A stretch of 64,000 bases of DNA from Protonemura montana (Eukaryota > Arthropoda > Insecta > Plecoptera > Nemouridae): assembly GCA_947568835.1 (NCBI GenBank), contig OX387603.1, positions 22,778,651-22,842,650 of the forward strand, in the 5' to 3' direction. Shown here one piece after another: positions 11,313 through 25,000 of this stretch. The position numbers and the translations under genes were made by a program. The notes under the pieces are model-generated. The model did not search any database. It worked only from the letters and a program-made list of their open reading frames with translations, and was not told the DNA's origin. Positions within the stretch are counted from its first letter, which is position 1; every line of letters starts with the position of its first letter.

Positions 11313-12374
11313 ATGGATCAAAGGCTTCTGAAGCATTATGGTGATTTTGAGAAAGTTCTCAAAGGATATAAGAACGAATTTGACAAAAGGTGGACATCAA
11401 AAGTATCTCCAAATGCAACACTGCATGACTTCCACAGAATCCGAACTTTAGGGACAGGATCTTTCGGAAGAGTCATGCTGGTGACGCACATACAAACAAA
11501 TAAGCCGTACGCCATGAAAATATTGGACAAGAACAACATTGTGAAACTAAAGCAAGTTACGCACACTAAAAGTGAAATTCGGGTATTAGATGCCATCCAG
11601 TTCAGTTTTGTAGTGTCACTCGACTTTTATTTCAAAGATAATGTTTACCTGTATCTGTGCCTCCCTTTCGTGAGTGGTGGAGAGATGTTTTCTCATTTGC
11701 GGAACAAGAAACGTTTTGATGAAGAGCTCTCAAGGTTTTACGCATCCCAAGTTATACTTGGGTTGGAATATCTACATTATCTGGGTCTAGCTTATCGAGA
11801 TTTGAAGCCAGAAAATTTATTGATAGATAAAGATGGTTATGTCAAAATCACCGACTTTGGATTTGCAAAAAAAATCGACAACTCCCGAACGTACACTCTT
11901 TGTGGGACCCCGGAGTATCTTGCACCAGAGATCATCTTGAGCAAAGGATATACGTTTGCTGTGGACTGGTGGGCCTTGGGAATATTGATATTTGAAATGG
12001 TGGCTGGGTTTCCTCCGTTTTATGCCAACGATCCGATGAGAACGTATGAAAAGATCGTTAAGGGCAAGTACAATAACCCATCACATTTCACACCACCTCT
12101 CAGGGATTTGCTGAGCAACATCATCCAGGTCGACCTAACAAAAAGATTTGGGAACCTAAAAAATGGAGTCAAGGATATCAAAGGACATGAATGGTTCAAA
12201 ACATTGGACTGGAATGCAATTTTGAACAAGCAAGTGAAGCCAACATTTGCTCCCAAGGTGTCAAACTTAAGTGATGCTTCAAATTTCGACATCTACGAAG
12301 AGGAAGATTTGTTGACCTCGCCTGTGGAACTGTTCCCGAAAGAATTTGCTGAAATTACCGTTGAGGTAGAGTGA
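11313..12374 (+). CDS. Intronless PKA catalytic-subunit-like Ser/Thr kinase
   Basis: This is a single 353-residue open frame with the full AGC/PKA catalytic core. Visible motifs are the Gly loop LGTGSFGRV (46-54), AMKILDK with Lys69 (equivalent to PKA Lys72), Glu88 (PKA Glu91), [15 protein letters not shown], the activation loop [15 protein letters not shown] with a Thr at the PKA Thr197 position, and [14 protein letters not shown] near the C-terminus. The acidic residues that read basic substrates in PKA (GGEMF, PEN, TPEY, FEM) are all present, so it should be an active basophilic kinase. Departures from PKA are: no Gly2 for myristoylation; hinge MEYV replaced by LPFV, so the Glu121 position is Pro; the Trp196 position is Tyr; and the terminal FxxF tail replaced by FAEI plus an acidic extension. 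It is likely a diverged paralogue, possibly a retrocopy, although some insect PKA genes also have intronless coding regions. The polyadenylation signal is at 12585-12590, and the gene converges on brm. Confidence 0.9.
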   Translation: MDQRLLKHYGDFEKVLKGYKNEFDKRWTSKVSPNATLHDFHRIRTLGTGSFGRVMLVTHIQTNKPYAMKILDKNNIVKLKQVTHTKSEIRVLDAIQFSFVVSLDFYFKDNVYLYLCLPFVSGGEMFSHLRNKKRFDEELSRFYASQVILGLEYLHYLGLAYRDLKPENLLIDKDGYVKITDFGFAKKIDNSRTYTLCGTPEYLAPEIILSKGYTFAVDWWALGILIFEMVAGFPPFYANDPMRTYEKIVKGKYNNPSHFTPPLRDLLSNIIQVDLTKRFGNLKNGVKDIKGHEWFKTLDWNAILNKQVKPTFAPKVSNLSDASNFDIYEEEDLLTSPVELFPKEFAEITVEVE

Positions 12375-12584
12375 ATGTAGTTAAGAGAGCCAATGACCTG
12401 CAGCAAAAGTGAGTAACCTGTCTTGGTAAAGAATGCTAGGGTGAAGAAATAATGCAACTGTATTTTGAGGCTCTATTTGAAAACAGTAATTTTTAAGTTA
12501 TTTGCATATTTAGATGAAATCATGTTTATTATTTATTTCTTGTCATAAAACATGTAGTTATTAATTCCTACATACATGACTTAT

Positions 12585-12590
12585 AATAAA
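12585..12590 (+). terminator. Polyadenylation signal AATAAA
   Basis: A canonical hexamer lies ~210 bases past the stop of the PKA-like gene, in AT-rich sequence between the two convergent genes. Confidence 0.6.
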
Positions 12591-13046
12591 GGTAATTTAA
12601 ATAAACAGACTATTTTTTTCGATCAATCGCGCAGATCTTAAAGCAAGGATGACAGATATTAAAGGTATAAAAAAAGTGTCATTTTAGCAAATTTGCTCAG
12701 TTGAGACATACTGAAAGCAATTGACACCAATGCTTTCTTCGCTTTAATTTTTACTGAGCCACAAAAACACCAACCATCAAAAAGCTTGTTGATCATTTTA
12801 AAATTAACTCAAAATAGCTTATAGCCTGTTTCATCCAAATGAAAAGAACTTTGATGCAATTTAATGCCAAACTTAAGTATAATATAATTAAATATATTTA
12901 TATATATATAATATATCTATAAAAGTCTGCTGTAGTAAATAAATCATAGAGTCATTTGGTAAGTATCTACAAAAGATCATAAATTACCAGAGATACTAGA
13001 AGCCAACATACCATACCCTCCCCAGAAGCAGGCAAGACGTTTTATC
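12591..13046. other. Convergent intergenic spacer, AT-rich
   Basis: The spacer lies between the 3' ends of the PKA-like gene (+) and brm (-). It contains an AT dinucleotide-rich run near 12885-12920 and no coding signal. It probably holds the brm 3' UTR. Confidence 0.6.
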
Positions 13047-16000
13047 TTAGTGCATGTGTGCCGTCTCATCGTCTTCATCTTCATCGCTGATGTACTTCCT
13101 GGCGGTGCGTTTTCGGCGCGGAGTGTTACGCGGGGTTTCTCCCTTGCGTGGCTTGCTTTTCATCTTCATCTTGGCAGAGTCTGCATCGGACGGCACCTCC
13201 TCTTCTGCTACGCTCTCGCTAGTTTTGCCATCTACCAACCAGGAAGACACAAGCTCAAATAAGTACAGTGGTCTCCTTATAAACATTAAATCAGAGGTCT
13301 CCTTTTTTATTCCTCCTTACAAAATTCCTCCCTTGAGTGTGTGATTATTTGTACAATTCTAATATAGCTTAAAAAAAAAAACTGTTGTTAAATAATTTTC
13401 CCAATTTTGATATACTCAAAGAGCATTTCCTAACTTCTTCAGTACTATTTTGCAAAGCGTGGAGATCTTGGGGAATGCATTAATGCTTACACTCTAGCAC
13501 TGGGATTTAGCAGTACCTCTGGACTTGTCGTCTTCCCCTTCTGATTCCCCTTCCTGCTCAAGTCTTTGTCGAGCATTGGTGAACACAGACTGGAGGACAA
13601 TGGAGTCCTCGTGAATTAACGAAGCCTCTTCGTTGTATGTCTGGGCATTCTTGCACAGCTGCATGAAGTCGCGCTCGAAGTCGTCAAAGTCGTGGAACTA
13701 AAAATATTGGTTTTGTTAGTTTACTCCATTTGGTTACTTCACTCAGTGTTGCATAAAATTATTTCTCACTCCACCATAACTTCACTCTTGGCTCTCTTTA
13801 ATTCTTATCGATTAGTAATGCAACTTTTGTTAGCCAACCCAGCAACTTTAGCTAGCAGCATGAATAATATTTAATGAGTTTATGTTGTGAATTTGGATAG
13901 GAGTAAGGTATCGGCTACTCTCTTTGACACTGTTGGGGGAGCATGAGGTAATCTCTGAAGTTAAACCACTCAACCCCTAAAGCGAAGCAATTTAAAGCTG
14001 CTCTATGTATTATCGCTTTTAGGATGAATAACGGCAGCTGTTTCTTTCTGGGTACAGAGCTCAAGATTTTTAAACTGTGTAGGCTGTATTGTTTTTAAAG
14101 TCAAGCATCCATTGTGCTGAGCCTTTGTTTACTTCAGCTAAAATCTCATCTACTACTGAATGCAACCCAAGAAGGGATTAGTCGAAATGTAAAATGAACT
14201 GAAATAACATGAAACTTGAAAATTTCATTAAGTTGTTCATTATCTTTCTTTACTTCTTTCCAAATTTACTTATCATACCTTTTGGCTCCAGAAATAATAA
14301 TTGCTACTACTAACTAAACTGAACCAAAACGAGACCGTCAAAGTTAATGATCAAGACTTAATACTTTGTTTTCGTCGATGCGCTGGAGAATCTTCTTGAT
14401 ATCATGGGGTTTCTTGATCACTTCATAGTAATCAGGCAGTTCTCGCTTTGAAGGCAGCTTCATGAAGGGCTCGCTCAGAACTCGCCCATCGCTGTGAGAA
14501 AATAAACATCATAAGTCAAAAACTGATCACAAAGACAGAGCTTGTAATTAATAACCAACCATATTGAACTATGATTAAAAACAAAGTAACGCTTTATCTT
14601 CCCAAATCAAAACAGTGTATCCAATGAGTTTTCATCGAAGAAATATATATTTAACCAGCGCCTATGTGCTCGGCAGCTGTGGAGTCAGTCCGCGGCCTCG
14701 ACATACCTTGCTTTCAATTTCATCCCTAATTAACTGAGCGGTATAAAAAACAAGGGGTGTCCACTGCCACAAATTCAAACAAAACAAGAGTCGTTACCTG
14801 TCGGTGTACTTGATTACTACGTTCATCAGCTTCTTCATCTGCCGCTTGAGTCGCGAGTCGACAGGAGGGGCAGAGCTACAGGCTCCCACCCGGCGCTTCT
14901 TGGCAGGTGGAGACTCCTCGTCTCCAACCTCTCCCTCCTCTTCCTCGCCCTTCTTGCGGCGCTTGCGAGGCTTCTTGCGGGCCTTCTTCTCCTCCTCTTC
15001 CTCTTCTTCCTCGTAATCATCTCCACCGTCGTCGAGCACCTGCAAGAAAAAGTCCAGAGCGTCAAGTCTCTTAAGAACCTTATGGAAAATATGTGGCTTA
15101 GAAAATTAAATGACCTTCACAAATGTCTTCAAAAATTCTGGTAAGTTGAGTTTAGTTCAAACAAAATGCTCGCAAAGTATGTTAGGAGGACTTAGGACGC
15201 TTCTTTTTATTCAAGCTCACCCAACCTTATGACAGCATAACTTCTACTTTTATTTTTCAAGAAATAGAATTGAGATTGATCAACTTGCTAAAACAAGTTC
15301 AGCAGGTTCAATTTGCTGTGATTGCGTCTTACCTTCATCCATTCCTTTTCCGTTAAGCTATCGCTGTAATCAACCTCCTTGCGCTGTCGAGAGCCCCGCC
15401 CCATTTGTTCATTTGTCACTTCGAAAGTCCACCGCTCAACCTACAAATAATTTGGAAGAAAGTACATAATCAACCAGTTTCAAATCCCACGCCGTAGCTT
15501 TCACATTTTACGAAAGTAGGAACATAATGCTAAACACTGAGGATTATATTTTGGGTCTGCTACATTTCTGTAACTTCTGAAGCGAGATCTTCCGAGTTAA
15601 GATCGTAATGAAACAAAATGCTAGATCAAATGATGGCACTCAAAGTTTCAAGTTCGAAGGTGTGGCGATTATCGCGACTACGAACAGCGAGTGGCAGCAT
15701 TACATACCTCGTCATCATCTTTAACAAGCCACTCAGGCAGCTCGTTTTCCTCGATAAGCCGGGATTTGCGGTTGGGCCCGAGCTTGGCATCCTCGCGCCG
15801 ACGTTCCAGGTCCATGCGTTGAAACAGTTCAAACTCTCCTTCGGAACGCGCGATCATCTGATTCACTGTCTCGTCGTCCGGAACCTCGTTCTCCTCCTGC
15901 AGACATTGGTAGGATCTTTACTTTTGCCCGTTTATCGTAGGCCTAGATAGAATTAGAGATATATACACAAACTACCCACGCTAATGGCAAAAATTTGAGC

Positions 16001-19000
16001 TGAATACGGCCAGCACAAAGATCCAGATACACCTTTATTGATTCTTGATATTGATATTATTATATCATAAATGTATATATATTGATATTGCTTTATTGAT
16101 ATTTATTTATTCATTCACACTGTTGCTGATCTGACGAACTGTTGCTGATTTTGCATTAAAACAAATGGACCTCGTTTACCATAGATTCTAGATATATCTA
16201 CACAAACTAAACAATGATAGAATAGCTAATGGTATTAGACATAAGTGACTGGCAAAAGGTTGAATGAACAATCTGAATCATTAGTATTTATCCTAGGCTG
16301 CACTGGGTAAATCATGATTTTGACTAAGTGGGTAATTTATATTTTGAACTCATTGTTATGTATAATACAAGAAAAAAATCAACTCTAACCCATACAAAAA
16401 ATTGTATTAAAATTTAAAATTAACTTGTCTATTCATGAAATAAGTACACATTCCACGGCATATGACTGGCTTCAATAAAATAAATGTCACATGCTCTAAT
16501 AACCCCTCGATCCTCAAGGAGCGGCACCTACCTCGTCCTCGGCATCGTCCTGGTGAAGGATAGTCTGCAGGAACTGCTGGCGCTCGGTTCCGGTAGACTT
16601 CTGGTCGAACATACCGGCCTGGATCACCTTCTCGTCCATGTTGAGCTTGTATCGGGCCGCGGCCAAAATGCGCTCCTCTACCGAGTTGACTGTCATTAGC
16701 CTCAGAACTCGCACCTCGTTTTGCTGCCCGATACGATGGGCGCGGTCTTGAGCTTGAAGGTCCTGGAAAGGAAACAGAATTTGGTCTTAACTGGACATCT
16801 TCGTTTCTGGCCACAAGGTCAGCCAAAATCAACTGGAACGTCCACTTGCCGGAACTCTCCAAAATGCAATCAATTGGAGTTAAGACTACAATTTCTTCAT
16901 GTTATTTATTTCCTTTTTTTTTTGTAGATACGATTATTTTCAGGGCAAGAACTCTCAGTAAAATGGATGACAAATAGTCTTCTAGCATCAATCACCATAA
17001 GAGCCATTAGTCTAAAAGGGTGCAAGTTGAAAATTTTTACTGGTAGTTTTATATAACCCTAAAACCCTATACTAAATCACATCTGCTTTTATGCAGAGTT
17101 TTTGGTCAATGATTAGCTAGGTCGTCGTACCTGATGCGGATTCCAGTCGGAATCAAAGATGATGACTGTGTCAGCAGCTTGAAGATTGAGACCCAACCCT
17201 CCAGCCCGGGTGCTCAACAAGAAGAGGAAGAATGTTGATTCAGGACTGTTGAACTTCTTGAGCAGTTCCCCTCGATCATCAGCCTTGGTGGTACCGTCGA
17301 GGCGCAGGTAAGTGAATGACCGCCAGCCAAGGTAGTCTTCGAGAATGGTCATCAGCTGTGTCATTTGACAGAAGAGCAGTACGCGATGGTTGGTGGCCTT
17401 CAGCTTTGGCAAGATGCGGTCCAAGAGCTCAAACTTGCCAGACGCTCTGTACAGGTCGGGCCTGAGATGGGAACAAGGGTAATGATTAATGATTAGAGAA
17501 TGAGCACACCTAAAAAGTTGTGGCCAGCTTTATATTGATCAATTATCAGTAAAAATAGGTGCTAGCTATAATAGCAGATTTTGCTGCTTTTTGAGGTGAC
17601 AAACTAGAAGACGAGATATCAGCCAAAACTTTATCCTTGTTGTTAGTTGCAATAGGACATTTAAATTTTTGCTCAATTCTTTAACAAAACTCATTTGAGA
17701 TGCCACATTTTACTCTCTGCTTTTCCTCAATAGCCTGAAATGTAGAAGTATCCTAACTTGTTTTTCAAAGATACTGAGGTATTCAACCAATCGGCTTTGC
17801 TAACCCTTGAACTGTGGTGTTGTTGCTGCCAATGTGCACACAGTACTTCTCCTCGATGGTCTGGAACATGAACGGGTGGTTGCAAAGCTTGCGCAGCTGC
17901 ACGATCGTATTCATCAACGCCTTGGCGCCACCCTTTCCGGACTTCCCCTTCTCTGAGCCATCTGTCAACAGCACACCCTTGCTCTGCATGTGTCTGAAAG
18001 CAAGGAAACAATACGTTGTTAAGGAAACAGCACACTACATCCACATATTAAACACACTTGCTAAACAATAGGAAGAACATTTTTTCTCCACATTCTTTCT
18101 CCATCTATTTCCACAATCAAATGAATGCTGTAGTCCTTTGTAAAATATAGTCCAGTCCCATGTTAGCACTTAAATTGCTTACCACAAATTCAAAAGTGGA
18201 TATTATTGCAACAATTCTAGATTCAATGTTCCTAAAAATAGACTTTACACACTGCAATGTACCATACTCAACAGTACTATTCAACTAAAAATTATAAAAA
18301 TTATACTATAAAATTACGCTATACAAATAAACATTAGTTAACTAAAAACTTAAGCAATAAAACTATCGGCTGGTAGCATTAACTGTTTGTCAGGTAAATG
18401 CGGCGTGATAAGAGTTGGTAACATACTTGTAAAGTACGCGTTGCAGGGTGGACATGTCGCACTTGACGATGTACTCGACTTTGTCGGGTAGCTGCGACTC
18501 TACTTCCTTCTTGAGGCGACGCAGAAGGAACGGCCGGAGCACTTTGTGCAGGCGCCGGATGATCAGGATCGTCTCCTCCTCATTCAGCTCCACCTGAAAG
18601 TCAAACCAAGCACTCACATTAGCAAACAACTTCGGAAGGAGGCGGTGTTCAAGCTGGATTGGTATTCTATTCTTTAATGTTTAGTCACAAGGCATTGAAA
18701 GTAGTGATAAGGCTAACCCATATTACAAAATGTTCATTTCAGTTTTCTTGTCAGTAGGAAAACTTTAATTTTTTTAAGACTTTGATTTAACCCTATGTAG
18801 TAGAGAAAGTAAAGGGAGAGTACGGAATATACAGAGCGGGAGTGGCAGCCCGCGATAGTGGATACTAGTAGAGAAGTGTCTCTTCTCTCCAGCGATAGAG
18901 GTAACAGCCGAAACGTTAACAAAGAAGCATCTACTATCGCAGCCTGCCACTCCCGCTCGGTAAGTTTCGTACTCTCTCTTCAGTTTCCCAATCAACATAT

Positions 19001-22000
19001 TCATTATCCCAGACCTTTGGCACATTACAAATCAACTATGTAGTAGAGGTAAGTGTTATATGGTGACTATGAGGTAAGATGAATAGACTTATACAAAAAT
19101 GTTTATACTGTATCACATGCAACACATGTATATTACAGCTAAATAAATAAATAAATCAAATATACGAATTACCTACTTCGTTCTAAAAGTAATGCTAAAT
19201 AGCCAGGACAATTCAAATGATACTACATAAACATAATTAATTACAGTTGCCATGTTAGAGAGACACCTGTCACAAGGTTCTAAAAATGTACATGAACCGC
19301 GTGTGTTACCTTTTCGCCGGTGGTAGCAAACGGGGCATTAAACCACTGCTCGAATGTGGAGCATGATTTGAAGATAGAGGGCAGCAGGAAGTTGAGCAGG
19401 GCCCACAGCTCGGGGAGCTTGTTTTGTAGCGGGGTGCCGGTTAGCAGCAGTCGATGCGTGGCCAGGTAATGCGTGTTCAGCACTTGAGTTAGCTTACAAT
19501 GGTGGTTCTTCATGCGGTGACCCTCATCAATGATCATGTACTTCCATTGCAGCTGTGAAAGAAGCACAAGAAGATTTCAATGGTTGACAATATCTTTAAC
19601 GGTGTTACCAATTGGCAATTGCGCCATCTCATGTCGATGAACACAGAGTGGGGACACAGAGAGGAACAAAATAGCGGGGTTTTAAAGCGCGTCAATCGTT
19701 AGATCATTTTGAGACTGTACTTTCAAGTTTAAAACGTACTACAGTTTCGCTTTAAAAAATAAAATACTTACTCTAGATCATTAACTGCAACTATGGATGC
19801 ACACAAAGGTTTTAAAAATATGAAATTCAAGAATATTTTCAAAAAAACTTGCCTAACTTACCATTTAATTGGTTACCAAATTACATAAAGCCAACTGAAG
19901 CCACTGGAGCCAACTGAATTTTACGATTCACATTGGATTTTAAGCCTGTCTTTGTCAATCAATAAGCTTTTTTGAATCACTTGTGCCAAAAAGATCACTT
20001 TGGTAATAGATTGTGATTGATTATATTCTATTTCGTGTACTTAGCACTTTCAAGCTACGCTTCAATAACTAAAGAGGTAAATTCTTCAAATCTAATAGAT
20101 CTTCAAAAAAAAAAAAAGTAATACCTTAGGGCTTAAAATCAACTTAGCTACTTTTGAGGTATCATTTAGCCAAAAATGGCTTAGAGTAACAAGGAGATGC
20201 CCTTTGTAAAAATGACAAAAAATCTACAATTGAGGTTCAATTTGACTGTGATTTGTGGTTGCCTTACCTTTGCCAGCATAGACTTGTCCTTGATGACATA
20301 TTCGTACGTAGTTAGAAGCACATTGAACTTAGTCGACTTCATTTGGTTCTGCATCGTGCGCCGCATCACCGGCGACCCTTTGTACGCAACGAGTATCACG
20401 GACGGCGCCCACTTTTCAAACTCCAGCACCCAATTTGACAGCGTGCTGCACAGATGACAATCATTATCGTCAGTATACGCTAGCTACTCTCAAACACTCG
20501 TAAGACCATGTATTGCGTTCAGGATTCTACAAAGTAGCATCGTAACAGAGCTAAGGCGATAAAAAATTAATAAATCATTGTAACTTTGGCAACCCAAAGC
20601 TCGAAAAAAACTCTAGTTTTTGTATTAACGTCAAAATTCAACAAATTTACTTTACCTTAGGCAATGAAAAGCCCTTATTTTCCCAGTTTTTGAAGTGCTT
20701 GATAATATTGAGAAAGAAAAATGGTACTGATCATAGACTAATATTTAATGAATGAAAGTGATAAATGATTAAAAAACCAATTGAACCTTCAATTACTAGG
20801 CAATACAAAAATTATAAATAAAGACCTGTACTCACGACAAAGGAACGATGATCAAGAAAGGCCCATTGACTTTCTTTTTCTCCATGAGATAAGTGAGCAG
20901 ACCGATGGTCTGTATAGTTTTACCAAGACCCATCTCATCGGCCAGGATGCCATTGAGATTGTTGTTGAACAGAGAGACCAGCCACTCAAGCCCCTTGATC
21001 TGGTACTCCTTCAAATTGCCGTTGATTAGCAACGTAGACTGTTCTGTCACCATTTCGTGGATCGTGTGGGCAATACTGCAAATCGAACACACAGTTTATT
21101 AGCTGAAGCTACGACAAGCCGATCAGGCCGTAATCAAAGAGGAGTCGGTGGCTCAGAAGTGCTCTGGGTACCTGTAGTAAGTCTGCTCCTCTGTTGAAGT
21201 CTTGTATTCGTCATCCTCGACTTTGGCTTTCTTTATCACTGCTAGCGCTTTGTCAGCATCTTTTGAAGATCCTGGTTTGTTGACTGGGAAGAAATCACAC
21301 AGGAATGAGACATAAACACAGCTTTGTCTTTAGCAACTTTCAATTTGCTGACCTCGTAGGCTTTAAATATTGAACCAATAAAAATTGCATAGCACAGCAA
21401 AAGAATCAAATTTACTGCACATTGGGTTGCAAATGGTACGATTTTCAGAAATAACAACTTTGTTTCTAGCTGAGCTAACCATCACCTAGCCTAGCATGAC
21501 CTGGTGACCAAATTAAATGACACCCGGCCAAAACGTGCAATGCAAGCATACAAGTGTACACGGTGTGTACTTACTGTCCTCGTCCCACTCGTCCTCGCTG
21601 CCTTCTTCCTCATCGTCCTCCTCCATCGCCTCCCATGTGGGGTGAGTCTCGAGCCAGGTCTGTAGCTCGCTGGCTAGGGGGGCGTCGTCGCCCGACAGCT
21701 GCTTGCCTGCAACACGAAACGATATTCAGCACCTTGGATCGAGCCAAACTACAAAATTCCTAGCAGGTATTAGCAACACAGTTTTGAACATTTTTGCAAA
21801 ATAACAGAAATTTAATGAATTTGTTGTTGACAAGAATTTAAGGTTAGCAAACATTTTAAATTTAGATGTACTTCCAGGTCTCCAAAATGTTTCAAATGTT
21901 TTGTCAGTAGGTGTATAGTGCCTTCTCATCAAGAGAACCAAGGTAATCACCAGTATAAGACAGCTCACAAATTAACGTCGTACTCACCTGTGGCGTGCTC

Positions 22001-25000
22001 GATGACGGAGACCCGGGCATCGGCAGCCTGCGAGTTGTCGTCGTTCCCTTCGCCACCCTCACCGTCAGCAGGCACAACCTTCTTCTTCTACAAGCAAAAA
22101 GATACAAGCAGAGGGTTATTCACTAAATTGTATAACACTAAATTGTAAATCACTAAATTGTAAATTGTAACCCAGAAAAGTCTTCTCTAAATACTTAACT
22201 ACTCACTAGATTTCTGCTAAAATGACTGCTGTTTTAACTTGTACAAACTGTAGTACCCCGTTATCAATCATCTAACCACTGAAACTGCATGCGCACTAAA
22301 ATAAAAAAGTAAAAAACAGAGGCCCTAAAAATAACTGCTCCAAATCTTGTAGCTTACTAGCGTACCTTTTTTAGCTTCATAGCCTGCTGCTTGCGCTTCT
22401 GCTCCATCTTGTGTTGCTTCACCATCTCAGTAAGATTGCCAATGTACTCGTCGGTTTGCGAGAGCAGGAACGCCAGACGCTTGTCCTTCTTCTGGTCGAT
22501 CAGCTTCCTACAATGGTCCAAAGAAAATCAGACTCAGACTGGCAGACTACAGGTTTAGGGACAAGTGGCCTCTAGAGAACACACCTGCCTGTGATTCAAA
22601 ACTCCATCTACCCCTTGGCAACATTGCTGCTTTACAGCTTGAATCGTTATCACCTGAACACGCCAAAAAATGTAAACATCTACGACTATCCTATCACTGT
22701 CTCTTAATCTATTACGCGGTAACCACTAGCTCCATTGGACAGACTTTTATTCTCTTCTTTTCAAAATCACAAGTTAGCTTGGCATGTTTCCACAATCTTG
22801 CTGCCCCGAGACTTGCCTGTATCCCTCCTCGTCCTCGGCCATGAGGCGGCGCATGCGCTCCTTTTCGATGCGCTCCTGCTCCTTCTTCTGCTCACGCTCA
22901 GCGTTGGCGTGGTACGTGATCACCGCCTTGTTCAAACGCGCCACCTTGGCCATGTTGTTGCGGTGGAAGTCCTTGAAGTCCTTGCTGTGCTGCAGTACTG
23001 ACACCAGGAACTCCTGCAAACCCAACCCAAGAACAAAACCAAACGAAGTATTAGGCACAAGCTGGGGATGCCCTTTAGGATTCGGGTATTTTTTGTCGGC
23101 TAATTTACTAGGTGCCACCTGTGCCACTCATTTGAATTGTGACTTGCTGTCCAAATCGCTCAATTCCCTTGCAACTTTGCTCGAATTCCTCATCTCACTC
23201 GACCCTAACCACCTTGCGCTAGCGTCACTACCCCTATTCAAGGTTGGGAGCACAGTGGACTTGGATCCCTGATCCTGGCACTGTTTCGTTTCGACATGAC
23301 AACCAAAAAGTGCTTGCGATAATTTTGAGATAACAATAGATAAAGCGAAAAAGCAATACCAGATATGACGATTAGCTTGTGTACCTGCGGCACTTGTACC
23401 ACCATTGTCCCACCTCTATTTACAAGGCATGCCGTAAATGTGTGTCATGAATATTGAACTGTATGGTGCCATTAGAAAAGACATAATTTCAGTCACGTTT
23501 TTAAACTTGAAAAAACACGTCCAGTGACACATTACCTGGTGCTTCTGCCTACGCTTGCGCTCGGCCTCCATCTTCTGCTGCTTCTCAAGCTTTTCGGTAG
23601 CGCGCGCCTCGCGCAAACCTTGCCGCTTTGTGCGCTTGTACGCCTTGCAGTTCACCGCAGTCTCCAGCGTCGTGTCCTTGCGAGTGCTGGCCAGGATCTG
23701 CCGGAAGCATAGGATTGATACACTTTAACAAAATCCTAACAAAGGTATGAATTTCACTCCTCGAATCTTGTTATTTATCTAAATAAATTTATGAACATTT
23801 TGTAAGACACGAATAGAAATACTGTCCATTTTGAGTGGTAAATAAAATGTATTCTCACAACTTTAAAGGATGCATTTTTGAATCGAATTCATTTTCAAGT
23901 GCGAGGTGCCCGACAGTTGATTAAAATTGAAGAAATTTGTAAAAAAATTGTATTCCTGATTGTAAGCTATCTTAATTTGACAAATCTGAGATACCAGAGC
24001 CTATACACAAGCCAAGACAGCATCAAAACAATGCTAGATGTTTTCCAAGGTAAGGCCTTTCACAGTAAATTTATGCCAAACATACCATAACTCCATGTAA
24101 CTCTCACCTCGCTTTTAAGCTGCCGCTGGAAGTTGAGTACCCGCAGTGCTCGCAGCTCGATCTGAGCCTTGATCTTGAGATCATCCGCCAGTGTCACTGG
24201 CAGGTTGGTGAGTTCCTCGATACGCAGGGCGATGCGTGCAGCCAACCGGTTCTCGCGCTCGGCCAGGATGGCCAGCGGGTCGAGGCCAATTGGCCGGCCC
24301 AGTGTCGTCACGCGGTTCAGCTTCTGTCCACCGGGCGGCGGCGCTGGTCCGTTGCTGAGCGCAGACCCCGTCGACGGTGGCCGTGCGCCTTGGGCCGGCG
24401 CCGCAGCCGAGCCTCCTTGTGGTATCCCTGACGGAGCCATTCCTCCTTGCGGCATTCCGGAAGCACCTTGTGGCATTCCAGAAGGCGGCATTCCGGCTGG
24501 CGCCATGCCGCTTTGCGGCATTCCCGGCTGTGCCATGCCACCCGGAGGCATTCCGGAAGGCGGCAGTCCACCCTGGGGCATGCCAGGCTGTGCCATCCCT
24601 CCTTGAGGCATTCCAGCTTGAGCCATTCCACCTTGGGGCATTCCGGCTTGGGGCATACCTCCTTGGGGCATACCTCCTTGGGGCATACCTCCTTGGGGCA
24701 TAGCCGAAGGTGGGCCACCTGCCTGGGGTACACTGGGGGGCGGCCCACCTGCTTGCCCACTAGGGGCTGCGCCTCCTTGGGGCATTGTGGTCGGTGGCAT
24801 CCCCCCCTGGGGCGACCCAGTCATTGCTCCATGAGGCATGTTGCCTGTTGGCACCCCACCGTGGGGCATGCTCCCATGCGGCATGCTTCCGTGAGGCATG
24901 TTCCCGTGGGGCATGTTCCCATGCTGGGGAGGTCCAGGCATTCCTTGGGGTCCCATTCCCTGAGGCCCTGGCATTCCCTGAGACCCTGGCATTCCTGGAG

